NCBI RefSeq assembly: GCF_900115225.1
Contig: NZ_FOVR01000008.1
Span: 124,001-188,000, forward strand
Source of the DNA: Cohaesibacter marisflavi
GTDB lineage: Bacteria; Pseudomonadota; Alphaproteobacteria; Rhizobiales; Cohaesibacteraceae
Reading direction: 5' to 3'
DNA: 64,000 nucleotides
Numbering within the stretch: position 1 is the stretch's first letter; each line of letters starts with the position of its first letter. This document shows positions 8,630 through 19,391 of the stretch, piece after piece. Under the pieces are notes generated by a model. It had not been told where the DNA came from and made no database searches. It was given only the letters and a program-made list of their open reading frames with translations. The translations under genes and the position numbers were made by a program.

Positions 8630-9367
8630 TTAGCCGATGGAGTTGAGAGCTGGCAGCATTTCCTGAAGCCAGAAGGCTGCATTCTGCACCTGACCAGTGA
8701 TGAAAAGAATGCCAGTCAGGACCAGCAAAGCCCCCATGACCTTTTCAACGGTTCCCATATGCTTGCGAAAGCGTTGCATGGTGCTCATGAACTGCCCGGC
8801 AAAGAGCGCTGCGAGTAGGAACGGCACGCCCAGACCAAGGCTGTAGGCGGTCAGGAGCATCATGCCGCGTTGAACATTTTCCTCGGTTCCCGCGATTGCC
8901 AGAATCGTTGCGAGGACGGGGCCGATGCAGGGGGTCCAGCCAAAGGCAAAAGCCAATCCAATCAAATAGGCGCCAATGATCCCTGCCGGCTTCTTTTGAA
9001 CGTTTACGCGCGCTTCACGGTAAAGGAAGGCAATTCTGAAAACGCCCAGAAAGTGCAGTCCCATGATGATGATGATGGCGCCAGCAACATAGGAAAAGAA
9101 ACCCGAATAGAGCTTGAGATATTGCCCTATCACCGAGGCCCCTGCACCCAGAAGCACGAAGATGGTGGTAAAGCCCAGAACGAAGGCCAGAGCGGAAATG
9201 AAAATGCGCGTTGCTGCACGCTGTTTGTTCTCGTTGCCGGTGAACTCATCCATGCTCACGCCAGCAATATAGCAAAGATAAGGCGGCACCAACGGCAGAA
9301 CGCAAGGGGAAATGAAGGAGATGAAGCCAGCGAGAATCGCGCCGGTGATCGATACATCAAAATTCAT
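8630..9367 (-). CDS. ccdA: cytochrome c biogenesis protein CcdA
   Basis: An inner-membrane thiol:disulfide transporter that carries electrons from cytoplasmic thioredoxin to periplasmic cytochrome c maturation or other reductases. It has 245 residues and six membrane helices. The two redox cysteines sit in the family motifs SPCVLPLVPPYLCYIAG (helix 1) and GWTPCIGPVLATIL (helix 4), which are pseudo-repeats. The ATG follows an AAGGAG SD. No ccm genes are nearby, so the partner thioredoxin-like protein is encoded elsewhere. Confidence 0.92.
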   Translation of the reverse strand: MNFDVSITGAILAGFISFISPCVLPLVPPYLCYIAGVSMDEFTGNENKQRAATRIFISALAFVLGFTTIFVLLGAGASVIGQYLKLYSGFFSYVAGAIIIIMGLHFLGVFRIAFLYREARVNVQKKPAGIIGAYLIGLAFAFGWTPCIGPVLATILAIAGTEENVQRGMMLLTAYSLGLGVPFLLAALFAGQFMSTMQRFRKHMGTVEKVMGALLVLTGILFITGQVQNAAFWLQEMLPALNSIG

Positions 9368-9741
9368 TTCCTAGCTCCTTCAATTGCGAAATACCAAATT
9401 TTCGAATTCATGTTTAAAAAAAGCGCGGTTTTCTGCTTAGGGGGTGGAGATTGCTTTGTCCAATCACGCTGTCGCGATATGCCTTGCACTCGTCATCCAT
9501 TTCAGCTGTAGCATGCTGCTTTCAAATATGATGTCCATATCCCTATTTATCCACCTTTGCACTCGGAGATCGGATAAGGGGGCACGATGCCGTTCAGGTC
9601 GATTCCAGGACGTCAGAAACCCAGAGATTGAATCGTGCATCCAAACACGCCTTGATCGCTTCTCTATTCAGGTTTGAAATCACGAATTTATGACCTTAAT
9701 GAGGGTTTTCCACGAAAAGTAAAATGAATTTGGCGAGGGTG
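9368..9741. other. gap between ccdA and tRNA-Lys
   Basis: About 370 bases with no convincing gene. A short plus-strand frame at 9444-9677 has no SD or conserved look. The ccdA promoter must lie at the left end; the tRNA promoter lies at the right end. A 7-bp inverted repeat GCACGAT/ATCGTGC near 9583 and 9635 is too short to interpret. Confidence 0.4.
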
Positions 9742-9769
9742 TTGACTGGGGCGCAAAATGCGTTACAAC
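9742..9769 (+). promoter_or_regulatory. sigma-70-type promoter of first tRNA-Lys
   Basis: TTGACT (9742-9747), 16-bp spacer, TACAAC (9764-9769), ending 18 bases before the tRNA. The same 16-bp geometry recurs upstream of the next tRNA genes. Confidence 0.55.
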
Positions 9770-9787
9770 AGCGCTCACCAACGTTAA

Positions 9788-9863
9788 GTGCCCGTAGCTC
9801 AGTTGGTAGAGCATCCGACTTTTAATCGGACGGTCGAAGGTTCGAATCCTTCCGGGCATACCA
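9788..9863 (+). tRNA. tRNA-Lys (TTT), copy 1
   Basis: A 76-nt cloverleaf including encoded CCA. The acceptor GTGCCCG pairs with CGGGCAT (first pair G-T). The anticodon loop CTTTTAA gives anticodon TTT for Lys AAA/AAG. The T arm carries GGTTCGAATCC. It is identical to the copy at 10077. No strong terminator follows. Confidence 0.96.
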
Positions 9864-9992
9864 TTTTCCTCAAAATTTGAAGCGCTTATGGGATTCTCTT
9901 AATTGAGGAATTCAGTCGTTTTGGTTTTTAGGTTTGGTTTGGTTTTCCAGACAAATTTGTTGTAGAAAACCATATTTAGCGGAATTCATCGC

Positions 9993-10020
9993 TCGACTGA
10001 GTGGAAAATTCTGCTACAAG
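9993..10020 (+). promoter_or_regulatory. promoter of second tRNA-Lys
   Basis: TCGACT (9993-9998), 16-bp spacer, TACAAG (10015-10020). The geometry matches the promoter of copy 1 although the flanking DNA differs, which suggests that each copy is independently transcribed. Confidence 0.45.
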
Positions 10021-10076
10021 GGTCCGGCCTTTAACACAAAGGCAATGCGATGGTTTTACCATCACTTATGGAATAT

Positions 10077-10152
10077 GTGCCCGTAGCTCAGTTGGTAGAG
10101 CATCCGACTTTTAATCGGACGGTCGAAGGTTCGAATCCTTCCGGGCATACCA
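10077..10152 (+). tRNA. tRNA-Lys (TTT), copy 2
   Basis: 76 nt including CCA, identical in sequence to the gene at 9788 with anticodon TTT. Upstream and downstream flanks diverge immediately outside the tRNA, so the duplication is old or is maintained by gene conversion. Confidence 0.96.
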
Positions 10153-10299
10153 TTCCCCTCTCCCCCCAAATCATTGATATTGCAAAGAAGACATCTGGTC
10201 TGGCTTGTGATGCAGGCCGCTTTGCATCGACGTGTTCCGCTTGGATGAAAAAATTTAACAAAACGGTGCAGAACACCCAAAAGCGTATTAACGCGTATA

Positions 10300-10327
10300 T
10301 TGATTTTTTCTCCTGCTCTGGTAAAAG
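10300..10327 (+). promoter_or_regulatory. possible promoter of tRNA-Lys(CTT)
   Basis: TTGATT (10300-10305), 16-bp spacer, TAAAAG (10322-10327). The -10 element is weaker than the others; the call rests mainly on the shared geometry and position. Confidence 0.35.
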
Positions 10328-10375
10328 ACTGTCATCAAATTGATAAACAAGACTTCTCGTTTTGTTGTTGGTTAA

Positions 10376-10451
10376 GCGCCATTAGCTCAGCTGGTAGAGC
10401 ATCCGACTCTTAATCGGACGGTCCAAGGTTCGAACCCTTGATGGCGTACCA
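10376..10451 (+). tRNA. tRNA-Lys (CTT)
   Basis: 76 nt including CCA. The acceptor GCGCCAT pairs with ATGGCGT. The anticodon loop CTCTTAA gives anticodon CTT, reading AAG. It completes the lysine set with the two TTT copies upstream. Its body differs from them outside the D and anticodon arms. Confidence 0.96.
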
Positions 10452-10535
10452 CTCTCTTCTTTCACTTTGACCTGCGTTTTATGCATAGACGATTTATGTC
10501 ATCTCTGGCTGCGTTCTCAGATTTGGCCTAAAGAA

Positions 10536-10568
10536 AAGGCCACAGCCTCTGAAAGAGACTATGGCCTT
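10536..10568 (-). terminator. Rho-independent terminator of tgt
   Basis: AAGGCCACAG (10536-10545) and CTATGGCCTT (10559-10568) form a 10-bp stem with one mismatch. On the minus strand the stem continues into TTCTTT. It lies about 25 bases after the tgt stop. Confidence 0.75.
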
Positions 10569-10594
10569 GTTGTTAAATGGGACACACAAGCGCT

Positions 10595-12888
<2,294 letters not shown>

Positions 12889-12933
12889 GGTTCAGGCGAT
12901 TCTCAAATGGGCGTTTACAGGGCGCCCGGTCAT

Positions 12934-13338
12934 TCAGTTTGACCAAGCGCGGTTTTGCAGGACAACACGATATCCATCGGGATCTTCAAAGGTGATCCCG
13001 TCGACATCCCAATAGGTATTGTTGGATTGAACGGGTTCATATCCCGCATTGCGTATCATATCAACCCGTTTCTGCCATTCTGTCTTGTCTGGCAGATAGA
13101 AGACGAGCAGGCCTTCCTCATCAGGGGCTTTGGGGGCGGTTATCCCCTGCTCTTTGGTGAATTCAAGATGATAGGGTGCATTCGGGTGGCCGATGATCAG
13201 TCCATCAAAGCCATTGTGCCCTTTAAAGGAGCCGAGAAGGGAAAAGCCCAGACCATCGCAATAGAAGCGCTTGATGGCTTCGAAATTGCGACATGAGCGG
13301 GCGACGCGCATTTTGGGAAAACGGGTGTCATAGCTCAT
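12934..13338 (-). CDS. VOC family (glyoxalase/bleomycin-resistance fold) protein
   Basis: A 134-residue protein with the paired beta-alpha-beta-beta-beta modules of the vicinal oxygen chelate superfamily: RVARSCRNFEAIKRFYCDGL near the N-terminus and a closing GITFEDPDGYRVVLQNR. The central PYHLEFTKEQG provides a His and a Glu that could bind metal. The reaction cannot be assigned; members include glyoxalase I, dioxygenases and antibiotic-binding proteins. It stands between queA and the cyclophilins, separated by about 40 bases on each side. Confidence 0.85.
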   Translation of the reverse strand: MSYDTRFPKMRVARSCRNFEAIKRFYCDGLGFSLLGSFKGHNGFDGLIIGHPNAPYHLEFTKEQGITAPKAPDEEGLLVFYLPDKTEWQKRVDMIRNAGYEPVQSNNTYWDVDGITFEDPDGYRVVLQNRAWSN

Positions 13339-13377
13339 GTTGGTCCGGGCTCTTCGATCTTTAATGGGTGCCAGACC

Positions 13378-13851
13378 TTAGAGGTCAGCTGCAACCTTCA
13401 TGGAAACGATGCTGTCAGGATCCTGAACCGGTTCGCCGCGCTTGATCTTGTCGATATTTTCCATGCCCTCGATAACGTCACCCCAGTAGGTATACTGGTT
13501 GTCGAGCCAAGGAGCGGTATCAAAGCAGATGAAGAACTGGCTGTTGGCAGAGTTCGGGTCCATGGAGCGGGCCATGGAACAGGAGCCGCGAAGATGCTTG
13601 GTTGCGGAGAATTCTGCTTTCAGGTTCGGCTTGTCGGAACCACCGGTGCCGGTGCCATGCGGGCAGCCAACCTGTGCCATGAAGCCGTCGATTACGCGAT
13701 GGAAGACGATGCCATCGTAAAAGCCTTCACGGGCCAATTCTTTGAGGCGTTCGCAATGGGCCGGTGCCAGGTCCGGGCGCAGCGCGATGACAACCTTGCC
13801 TTTTGTGGTTTCCATAACGAGTGTGTTTTCGGGATCTTTAATCTCTGCCAA
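13378..13851 (-). CDS. peptidyl-prolyl cis-trans isomerase (cyclophilin), cytoplasmic
   Basis: Catalyses prolyl cis-trans isomerisation in folding proteins. The 157 residues form one cyclophilin domain, with the active-site segment FHRVIDGFMAQ (Arg of the FHR motif) and NSANSQFFI. There is no signal peptide, so it is cytoplasmic. The start appears to be TTG: AAGGAAGAG lies just upstream, and the resulting MAEIKDPENTLVMETTKG agrees with rhizobial relatives, while no ATG would keep this N-terminus. The paralogue with a signal peptide is immediately upstream in the same orientation. Confidence 0.92.
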   Translation of the reverse strand: MAEIKDPENTLVMETTKGKVVIALRPDLAPAHCERLKELAREGFYDGIVFHRVIDGFMAQVGCPHGTGTGGSDKPNLKAEFSATKHLRGSCSMARSMDPNSANSQFFICFDTAPWLDNQYTYWGDVIEGMENIDKIKRGEPVQDPDSIVSMKVAADL

Positions 13852-13934
13852 TTGTCTCTTCCTTATTGGTTCGAAAGGGTCCTTGAATTCAAGCCACAGG
13901 TGGCTTCATCCTGTTAAAGTTTGTTTTAATGGAG

Positions 13935-14483
13935 TTATTCGGCTGCGTCTGCAGCGACTTGCATCTTAACGATGACGTCAGGATTGCGCGGCGGTTCGCC
14001 CTTGTTGATCTGGTCAATATATTCCATGCCGGAGGTGACCTCACCCCACACGGTATATTGGCGATTGAGCCATGGTGCATTGCCGAAAGTGATAAAAAAC
14101 TGGCTGTTGGCGCTATTGGGGTTGTTGGTGCGGGCCATGCCAATGGTGCCGCGCTTGAAGGCGTGGTTGCTGAACTCGGCTTTCAGATCAGGAAGATCAG
14201 ATCCGCCTGCGCCAGTCCCAAGAGGGTCGCCCGTTTGGGCCATAAAGCCATCAATGACCCGATGGAATTTGAGGCCATCATAAAAGCCTTCTCTTGTCAG
14301 GGTCTTGATGCGTTTGACATGGTTTGGGGCAATATCGGGAAGCAGCTTGATGACCACCCGGCCATATTTGGTGTCCAGATAGAGCGTGTTCTCCTTGTCC
14401 TGAGCCTGTGCGGTCAGGGGAGCAGTCAGCGCAAGCGCCATAACGAGAGCGATGCATGCCAATGTGCGATGAATGAGAGCCAT
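13935..14483 (-). CDS. peptidyl-prolyl cis-trans isomerase (cyclophilin), periplasmic
   Basis: A second cyclophilin (182 residues) with a Sec signal peptide: RTLACIALVMALALTAPLTA followed by a likely AQA cleavage site near residue 27. The domain carries FHRVIDGFMAQTGDP and NSANSQFFITFGNAPWL. It is about half identical by eye to the cytoplasmic copy downstream, so the pair probably arose by tandem duplication and then targeting to two compartments. It follows coaD by 11 bases, suggesting a coaD-ppi-ppi transcript. Confidence 0.93.
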   Translation of the reverse strand: MALIHRTLACIALVMALALTAPLTAQAQDKENTLYLDTKYGRVVIKLLPDIAPNHVKRIKTLTREGFYDGLKFHRVIDGFMAQTGDPLGTGAGGSDLPDLKAEFSNHAFKRGTIGMARTNNPNSANSQFFITFGNAPWLNRQYTVWGEVTSGMEYIDQINKGEPPRNPDVIVKMQVAADAAE

Positions 14484-14494
14484 GAAATTTCCTG

Positions 14495-14995
14495 TCAGCT
14501 AGTGAGCTTCTGTTGGAATGCGGCCTGAACTGCATCAGGCACAAACGGAGATATGTCTCCGCCCAAGGTTGCTACCTGCCTTACAAGGCTGGCGGCAATG
14601 TGGCGGACTGCTCCGCTCGAAGGCAAATAGATCGTATGAATTTCTGGCGCCAGTGTTTCATTCATACCCGTCATTTGCATTTCGTAATCGAAGTCTGTGC
14701 CGTCGCGCAGTCCGCGGATCAGAATGGTGGCGTCAACGCGTTTGGCAACGTCGATGACAAGGTCATCAAAAGCCACCACTTCAAGCACGGTGTTCGTATC
14801 CCGCGCGATGGGCGCAACCACTTGGTTGATCAGGGCAAAGCGTTCATCCTTGGAGAAGAATGGTTTCTTGCCGTGATGCACACCAATGGCGAGCACGAGC
14901 TTGTCCACGATATGGCACGCGCGCTCAACGATATCGAGGTGCCCCAAGGTGATCGGATCGAAGGATCCCGGGTATATGGCGATTTTGTCTGTCAT
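14495..14995 (-). CDS. coaD: pantetheine-phosphate adenylyltransferase
   Basis: Adenylates 4'-phosphopantetheine to dephospho-CoA, the penultimate step in CoA synthesis. It has 166 residues after the start is placed at the ATG giving MTDKIAIYPGSFDP; the frame extends 12 codons further, but the shorter start matches the family. The nucleotidyltransferase signature GSFDPITLGHLDI is at residues 10-22, followed by IRGLRDGTDFDYEMQM, all CoaD hallmarks. It lies upstream of the two cyclophilin genes and about 650 bases from gyrA, a linkage common in Hyphomicrobiales. Confidence 0.95.
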   Translation of the reverse strand: MTDKIAIYPGSFDPITLGHLDIVERACHIVDKLVLAIGVHHGKKPFFSKDERFALINQVVAPIARDTNTVLEVVAFDDLVIDVAKRVDATILIRGLRDGTDFDYEMQMTGMNETLAPEIHTIYLPSSGAVRHIAASLVRQVATLGGDISPFVPDAVQAAFQQKLTS

Positions 14996-15174
14996 GAAGA
15001 AAGTCCTAGACTCACCGCTCTTCAAGCACAAGACAGAAATGGTCTAACAAACAAGGAAGAAAAAAAAATTGAACCATTCTGCACCTTCGCGCGTCTTATA
15101 AATGAAGGATGTTAACGAAGGTGAATGAAAGATGAACGGCTCGCTCAGTGCCCTTTCATCTGAGGAGCTCTAAA

Positions 15175-15438
15175 ATGGACACGAAAAGACAGAATGAGGA
15201 TCCTGTATTCGGGACTGATAAAATGACTGCTCTTAAAAGAACCAAGTTAATCGTAGCAACTGGCCTTCTTGTTTGCTTCATGGGGCTGACCTTTATTGCA
15301 GCAAGCGGGCATGCCGCCCTCTCTGAAGGTTATGGTTCCGATTTTGAACTCTCAAGTCTGTCTCTTTGGAATGATGTCCAGTCTGGCCAGTGCATTGCGC
15401 GAAAAGGAGCGCAAACCTGTGAGCCGGTGAGCCTCTAA
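15175..15438 (+). CDS. small exported protein of unknown function
   Basis: An 87-residue protein that I do not recognise. The ATG at 15175 follows GAGGAG with good spacing; a second ATG at 15223 is possible. Residues 21-49 look like an export signal (KRTKLIVATGLLVCFMGLTF then AASGHA), leaving a mature peptide of about 38 residues with two cysteines (SGQCIARKGAQTCEP) that could form one disulfide. It is alone on the plus strand among minus-strand housekeeping genes and is followed by a structured stretch and a very strong terminator, which argues that it is expressed. Function unknown. Confidence 0.6.
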   Translation: MDTKRQNEDPVFGTDKMTALKRTKLIVATGLLVCFMGLTFIAASGHAALSEGYGSDFELSSLSLWNDVQSGQCIARKGAQTCEPVSL

Positions 15439-15459
15439 ATTCCATAGAATACCCTACCC

Positions 15460-15495
15460 CGGTGGCTTGGACGATGGTCCATGGCGACACCACCG
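15460..15495 (+). other. two-tier hairpin in the 3' UTR of the small exported-protein gene
   Basis: CGGTGG (15460-15465) pairs with CCACCG (15490-15495), and inside it TGGAC (15468-15472) pairs with GTCCA (15477-15481). It lies between the stop codon and the terminator. It may be RNA structure; there is no match to a known family that I can name. Confidence 0.35.
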
Positions 15496-15513
15496 AGATT
15501 TCTGACCTGGTAG

Positions 15514-15553
15514 AATAAGCAAGTGATCTTGACGGATCACTTGCTTATTTTTT
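15514..15553 (+). terminator. very strong Rho-independent terminator
   Basis: A perfect 15-bp stem, AATAAGCAAGTGATC / GATCACTTGCTTATT, with loop TTGACG, followed directly by TTTT. It ends the small exported-protein transcript; its AT-rich lower stem lets it work on the other strand too. Confidence 0.92.
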
Positions 15554-15583
15554 GCGGCTTCTTTATCTCTGCCGTTTTGGGCA

Positions 15584-15612
15584 AATAAAAAGGGCTCCAT
15601 GAGAGCCCTTTT
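15584..15612 (-). terminator. Rho-independent terminator of gyrA
   Basis: AAAAGGGCTC (15588-15597) and GAGCCCTTTT (15603-15612) form a perfect 10-bp stem with a 5-nt loop. On the minus strand it runs into TTATTT. It lies 34 bases after the gyrA stop. Confidence 0.85.
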
Positions 15613-15645
15613 CTTTCGTGATCATATTGAATGCCGCCGAAGCGC

Positions 15646-18447
15646 TTATTCCTGTTCTGGCGTATCATCCGAAGGCGTATCGTCAGAAGGCGTTTCGCCG
15701 GATGGTGCTTCACCTGTCGGATCAACACCCGTCTCGTCGGTTTCCTCTTTTTCGTCCTCAGGAATACGCTCTACCGAAACCACACTCTCGTTTTCACGGG
15801 TCTTGAAGACCGTGACACCCTGAGTGGAGCGACCTGCGATGCGGATACCATCAATCGGACAACGAATGAGCTGGCCACCATTGGTGACAAGCATGATCTG
15901 GTCGGTTTCTTCAGCCGGGAAGCTGGCGACCAGACGTCCGTTGCGCTCGTTGACTGCCATGGCGACGATGCCTTTGCCGCCACGACCCGAGGTGCGATAT
16001 TCATAGCAGGAAGAGCGCTTGCCGTAGCCATTTTCCGAAAGGGTTAGAACAAACTGTTCTGCCGCTCCCATTTCAGCGTAGCGTTCAACCGGCAATGCGG
16101 TGGTTGGTGCATCTGCGGCGACTTCTGCCCCATCCTCGCCATTGACGGCGCGACGGGCGGCATTTGCCTGACGTAGATACTCGTTTCTTTCTTCAGGCGT
16201 TGCATCGAAGTGATGAAGGATCGACATGGAGATGACCTTGTCGTCTTCTTCAAGACGGATGCCGCGCACGCCGGTGGACCCGCGAGACTGGAAAACTCGC
16301 ACATCTTCAACCGGGAAGCGGATGCATTGGCCCTTGGCTGTGGTCAGAAGAACATCATCGGTCGCGCTGCAGGTTTCAACGCCGACGATGCCGTCTTCAG
16401 ACCCGTCTTCAAACTTCATGGCGATCTTACCGTTGCGGTTGACCTGTTTGAAGTCCGACAGCTTGTTACGACGCACGGAGCCGGAAACGGTGGCGAACAT
16501 CAGGTCGAGCGTATCCCAGCTCTCTTCATCTTCCGGCAGAGGAAGGATCGACGTGATGATTTCGCCTTGTTGCAGTGGCAACAGGTTGATCAGGGCCTTG
16601 CCCTTGCCTTGAGGGGCAGAGAGTGGCAGGCGCCAGACCTTCATCTTGTAGGCAATGCCGCGCGAGGAGAAGAACAGCACCGGCGTGTGGGTATTGCCCA
16701 CAAACAGCCGCGTGACGAAATCTTCGTCCTTGGTGGCCATGCCCGAGCGCCCCTTGCCACCACGACGCTGTGCGCGGTAGGTGGAAAGCGGAACGCGCTT
16801 GATGTAGCCGGAGTGCGAGAAGGTAACGACCATGTCTTCGCGCTGGATCAGATCTTCGTCGTCAAAGTCTGCGCCGCCCTCGACAATTTCCGTTTTACGC
16901 GGGGTGGCGAACTCTTCCTTGAGCGCGAGCATTTCATCTTTAACGATGGTGAAAATGCGTTCACGTGAGCGCAGGATGTCAAGATAGTCCGAGATCTTCT
17001 CACCCAGCGCATTCAGTTCATCGCCAACCTCATCACGCCCCAGAGCTGTCAGGCGCTGCAGGCGCAGATCGAGAATGGCGCGTGCCTGCTCTTCAGAGAG
17101 GTTATAGGTGCCATCTTCATGAATCGTGTGTCGCGGATCGTCGATCAGCGTGATCAGGGGCGCAACATCTTCCGCAGGCCAGCGGCGTTCCATCAACTGG
17201 GCCCGGGCCGTTGCCGGATCCGGTGCCTGACGGATGGTGCGGATGACTTCATCAATGTTGGCAACAGCGATGGCCAAGCCAACCAGCACATGAGCCCGAT
17301 CACGGGCCTTGTTGAGCAGGAACTTGGTCCGGCGGCTGACAACTTCTTCGCGGAAGGCGTTGAAGGCGACCAGAATATCACGCAGGTTCATCAGCTCTGG
17401 TTTGCCACCATTCAGCGCAACCATGTTGCAGCCGAAAGAGGTTTGCAGCTGGCTGAAGCGGTAGAGCTGATTGAGAACGACATCGGGGACCGCGTCGCGT
17501 TTCAATTCAATAACAACGCGCATGCCCTGACGGTCAGATTCGTCGCGAATATCGGAGATGCCTTCGATGCGCTTGTCGCGCACGGCTTCAGCGATCTTCT
17601 CGATCATCGTCGCCTTGTTTACCTGATAGGGAATCTCGTGAACGATCAGCGCCATGCGGTCCTTGCGGATCTCTTCCACATCGACCTTGCTTCGCATCAT
17701 GACCGAGCCGCGGCCCGTTGCATATGCGCTGCGAATGCCGGCACGGCCAAGAATGATGCCGCCGGTCGGGAAGTCCGGACCCGGGACGATTTCCATCAGC
17801 TCTTCGGGGCTGAGGCTCGGATTGTCGATAAGAGCAACGGACGCGTCAATCACTTCGCCCAGATTGTGCGGCGGAATGTTGGTTGCCATGCCGACGGCGA
17901 TACCCCCTGCCCCGTTGACCAGCAGGTCCGGGAATTTGGCAGGCAGAACAGCCGGTTCGCTTTCGGAGCCGTCATAGTTATCGACGAAATCGACGGTGTC
18001 CTTGTCCAGATCGTCCAACAGCGTGGAGGCGACCTTTTCAAGGCGACATTCGGTATAACGCATGGCAGCAGCACTGTCGCCATCGACCGAGCCGAAGTTA
18101 CCCTGGCCCTCGACAAGCGGAACGCGCAGGGAGAAGTCCTGCGTCATGCGCACCAATGCATCATAAATGGCACTATCACCATGAGGGTGATATTTACCCA
18201 TGACGTCACCGACAACACGCGCAGACTTGCGGTACGCCTTATTCCACTCGTAGCCATTTTCATGCATCGAATAAAGAATACGGCGATGCACCGGCTTGAG
18301 GCCGTCGCGAACATCGGGCAGCGCACGAGACACGATCACGCTCATCGCATAATCGAGATAACTGCGCTTCATTTCATCCGTTATGGATACGGGCTTGATA
18401 TCGGTACCGGGACCGTCGCCCGAGAGTGTATCTTGTGTATCTGTCAA
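15646..18447 (-). CDS. gyrA: DNA gyrase subunit A
   Basis: The breakage-reunion subunit of gyrase, which introduces negative supercoils with GyrB. The 933 residues include the catalytic tyrosine in [10 protein letters not shown] near residue 131. The quinolone-determining region reads [13 protein letters not shown] with Ser and Asp at the two key positions, the drug-sensitive state. Six C-terminal beta-pinwheel blades follow, including a GyrA-box-type [10 protein letters not shown]. The last 30 residues are an acidic Pro/Thr/Asp tail ([17 protein letters not shown]). The only workable start is a TTG at 18447; no ATG or GTG lies upstream of the conserved DIKPV segment. Confidence 0.97.
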   Translation of the reverse strand: MTDTQDTLSGDGPGTDIKPVSITDEMKRSYLDYAMSVIVSRALPDVRDGLKPVHRRILYSMHENGYEWNKAYRKSARVVGDVMGKYHPHGDSAIYDALVRMTQDFSLRVPLVEGQGNFGSVDGDSAAAMRYTECRLEKVASTLLDDLDKDTVDFVDNYDGSESEPAVLPAKFPDLLVNGAGGIAVGMATNIPPHNLGEVIDASVALIDNPSLSPEELMEIVPGPDFPTGGIILGRAGIRSAYATGRGSVMMRSKVDVEEIRKDRMALIVHEIPYQVNKATMIEKIAEAVRDKRIEGISDIRDESDRQGMRVVIELKRDAVPDVVLNQLYRFSQLQTSFGCNMVALNGGKPELMNLRDILVAFNAFREEVVSRRTKFLLNKARDRAHVLVGLAIAVANIDEVIRTIRQAPDPATARAQLMERRWPAEDVAPLITLIDDPRHTIHEDGTYNLSEEQARAILDLRLQRLTALGRDEVGDELNALGEKISDYLDILRSRERIFTIVKDEMLALKEEFATPRKTEIVEGGADFDDEDLIQREDMVVTFSHSGYIKRVPLSTYRAQRRGGKGRSGMATKDEDFVTRLFVGNTHTPVLFFSSRGIAYKMKVWRLPLSAPQGKGKALINLLPLQQGEIITSILPLPEDEESWDTLDLMFATVSGSVRRNKLSDFKQVNRNGKIAMKFEDGSEDGIVGVETCSATDDVLLTTAKGQCIRFPVEDVRVFQSRGSTGVRGIRLEEDDKVISMSILHHFDATPEERNEYLRQANAARRAVNGEDGAEVAADAPTTALPVERYAEMGAAEQFVLTLSENGYGKRSSCYEYRTSGRGGKGIVAMAVNERNGRLVASFPAEETDQIMLVTNGGQLIRCPIDGIRIAGRSTQGVTVFKTRENESVVSVERIPEDEKEETDETGVDPTGEAPSGETPSDDTPSDDTPEQE

Positions 18448-18663
18448 AGGAGAATCTCTATCCCTGTCAAAAGGTATCCCTGTATAGCTGATTTAGCCTC
18501 GCGCAGCAAAGTTTTGCTCGCTTCCTGTGCGCAAAATGGCGCAACAATCACAGGATGGATGTTGAATATGCTGCACGCATGGTCAATGATGGGGTTCACA
18601 TTTGATATTGCATTGCTTTATCGCTCATTGTCCAACCCTGTTTTTCGCAGAAAGGCGCCCTGA

Positions 18664-19296
18664 ATGCCGCCAATTGACGTCATGCTCAATGCATTTGTCA
18701 CCCTTTTCGTTACCATTGATCCGATTGGCCTTGCGCCGATCTTTCTTGCTGTAACCAGTGGTGCGTCCAAACAGGCACGCATTAAAATCGGGACGCGAGC
18801 GGTCATCGTGGCTGCCGGTATTTTATTGATTTTCGCGCTGATTGGCCATGTCATACTGCAGGTGCTGGGTATTTCGCTGCCAGCCTTCCGAATCGCCGGT
18901 GGTCTTCTGTTGTTTGCCATCGCCTTCGAAATGGTGTTTGAAAAGCGCGAAAAGCGGAAATCGCAGTCTGCCGAGCAAGCGCTCTCAGATGATGAGATGC
19001 ATGACATTGCTGTTTTCCCATTGGCGATCCCGCTCATCGCCGGGCCCGGCGCTATCTCCGCCGTGCTGCTTTTGGGCTCTCAATCCTCTGACTGGATCAG
19101 CCGCGGGGCGATCTTCGCGATCGTCATTTTTGTGCTTTTGCTGGTGCTGTTGACCTTCGTCATTGCGGGCTGGGTGGAGAAGATGATGGGCGAAAGCGGA
19201 CGGAACATCCTGACCCGCCTGCTCGGCGTTCTTCTCGCCGCGCTTTCGGTGCAATTCATCGCCGATGGCATCAAGGCGATCATCGCTGTTGGGTGA
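18664..19296 (+). CDS. MarC family integral membrane protein
   Basis: A 210-residue protein with six hydrophobic helices of the MarC (UPF0056) family. Typical sequence is present: FVTLFVTIDPIGLAPIFLA at the N-terminus, FRIAGGLLLFAIAFEMVFE, and FPLAIPLIAGPGAISAVLLL in the middle. Despite its name the family has no demonstrated role in multiple antibiotic resistance. It is divergent from gyrA, sharing a 215-bp promoter region in which I see no defined element. No terminator follows. Confidence 0.9.
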   Translation: MPPIDVMLNAFVTLFVTIDPIGLAPIFLAVTSGASKQARIKIGTRAVIVAAGILLIFALIGHVILQVLGISLPAFRIAGGLLLFAIAFEMVFEKREKRKSQSAEQALSDDEMHDIAVFPLAIPLIAGPGAISAVLLLGSQSSDWISRGAIFAIVIFVLLLVLLTFVIAGWVEKMMGESGRNILTRLLGVLLAALSVQFIADGIKAIIAVG

Positions 19297-19391
19297 AGGT
19301 CTGGAGGGGGGCATTGCGGGCATTGTTCTGAAATTGCATGTCGATCAATCAAATCAAGCACACTCAGTTCTCCGTGACTACTTTGTTAACC

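Noticed and set aside
10050-10343. Plus-strand frame of 97 codons over the second tRNA-Lys
   Set aside because: It runs through the tRNA gene; the QLVEHPTFNRTVEGSNPSG stretch is the well-known false protein produced by translating a tRNA. The minus-strand frames there are the mirror image.
9788-10451. tRNA-Lys cluster as an integration site for a mobile element
   Set aside because: No integrase, no partial tRNA 3' repeat and no composition shift beside the cluster.
17119-18663. 514-codon plus-strand frame opposite gyrA and running toward marC
   Set aside because: Antisense to GyrA; the part past gyrA has no SD or conserved sequence and ends just before the marC start.
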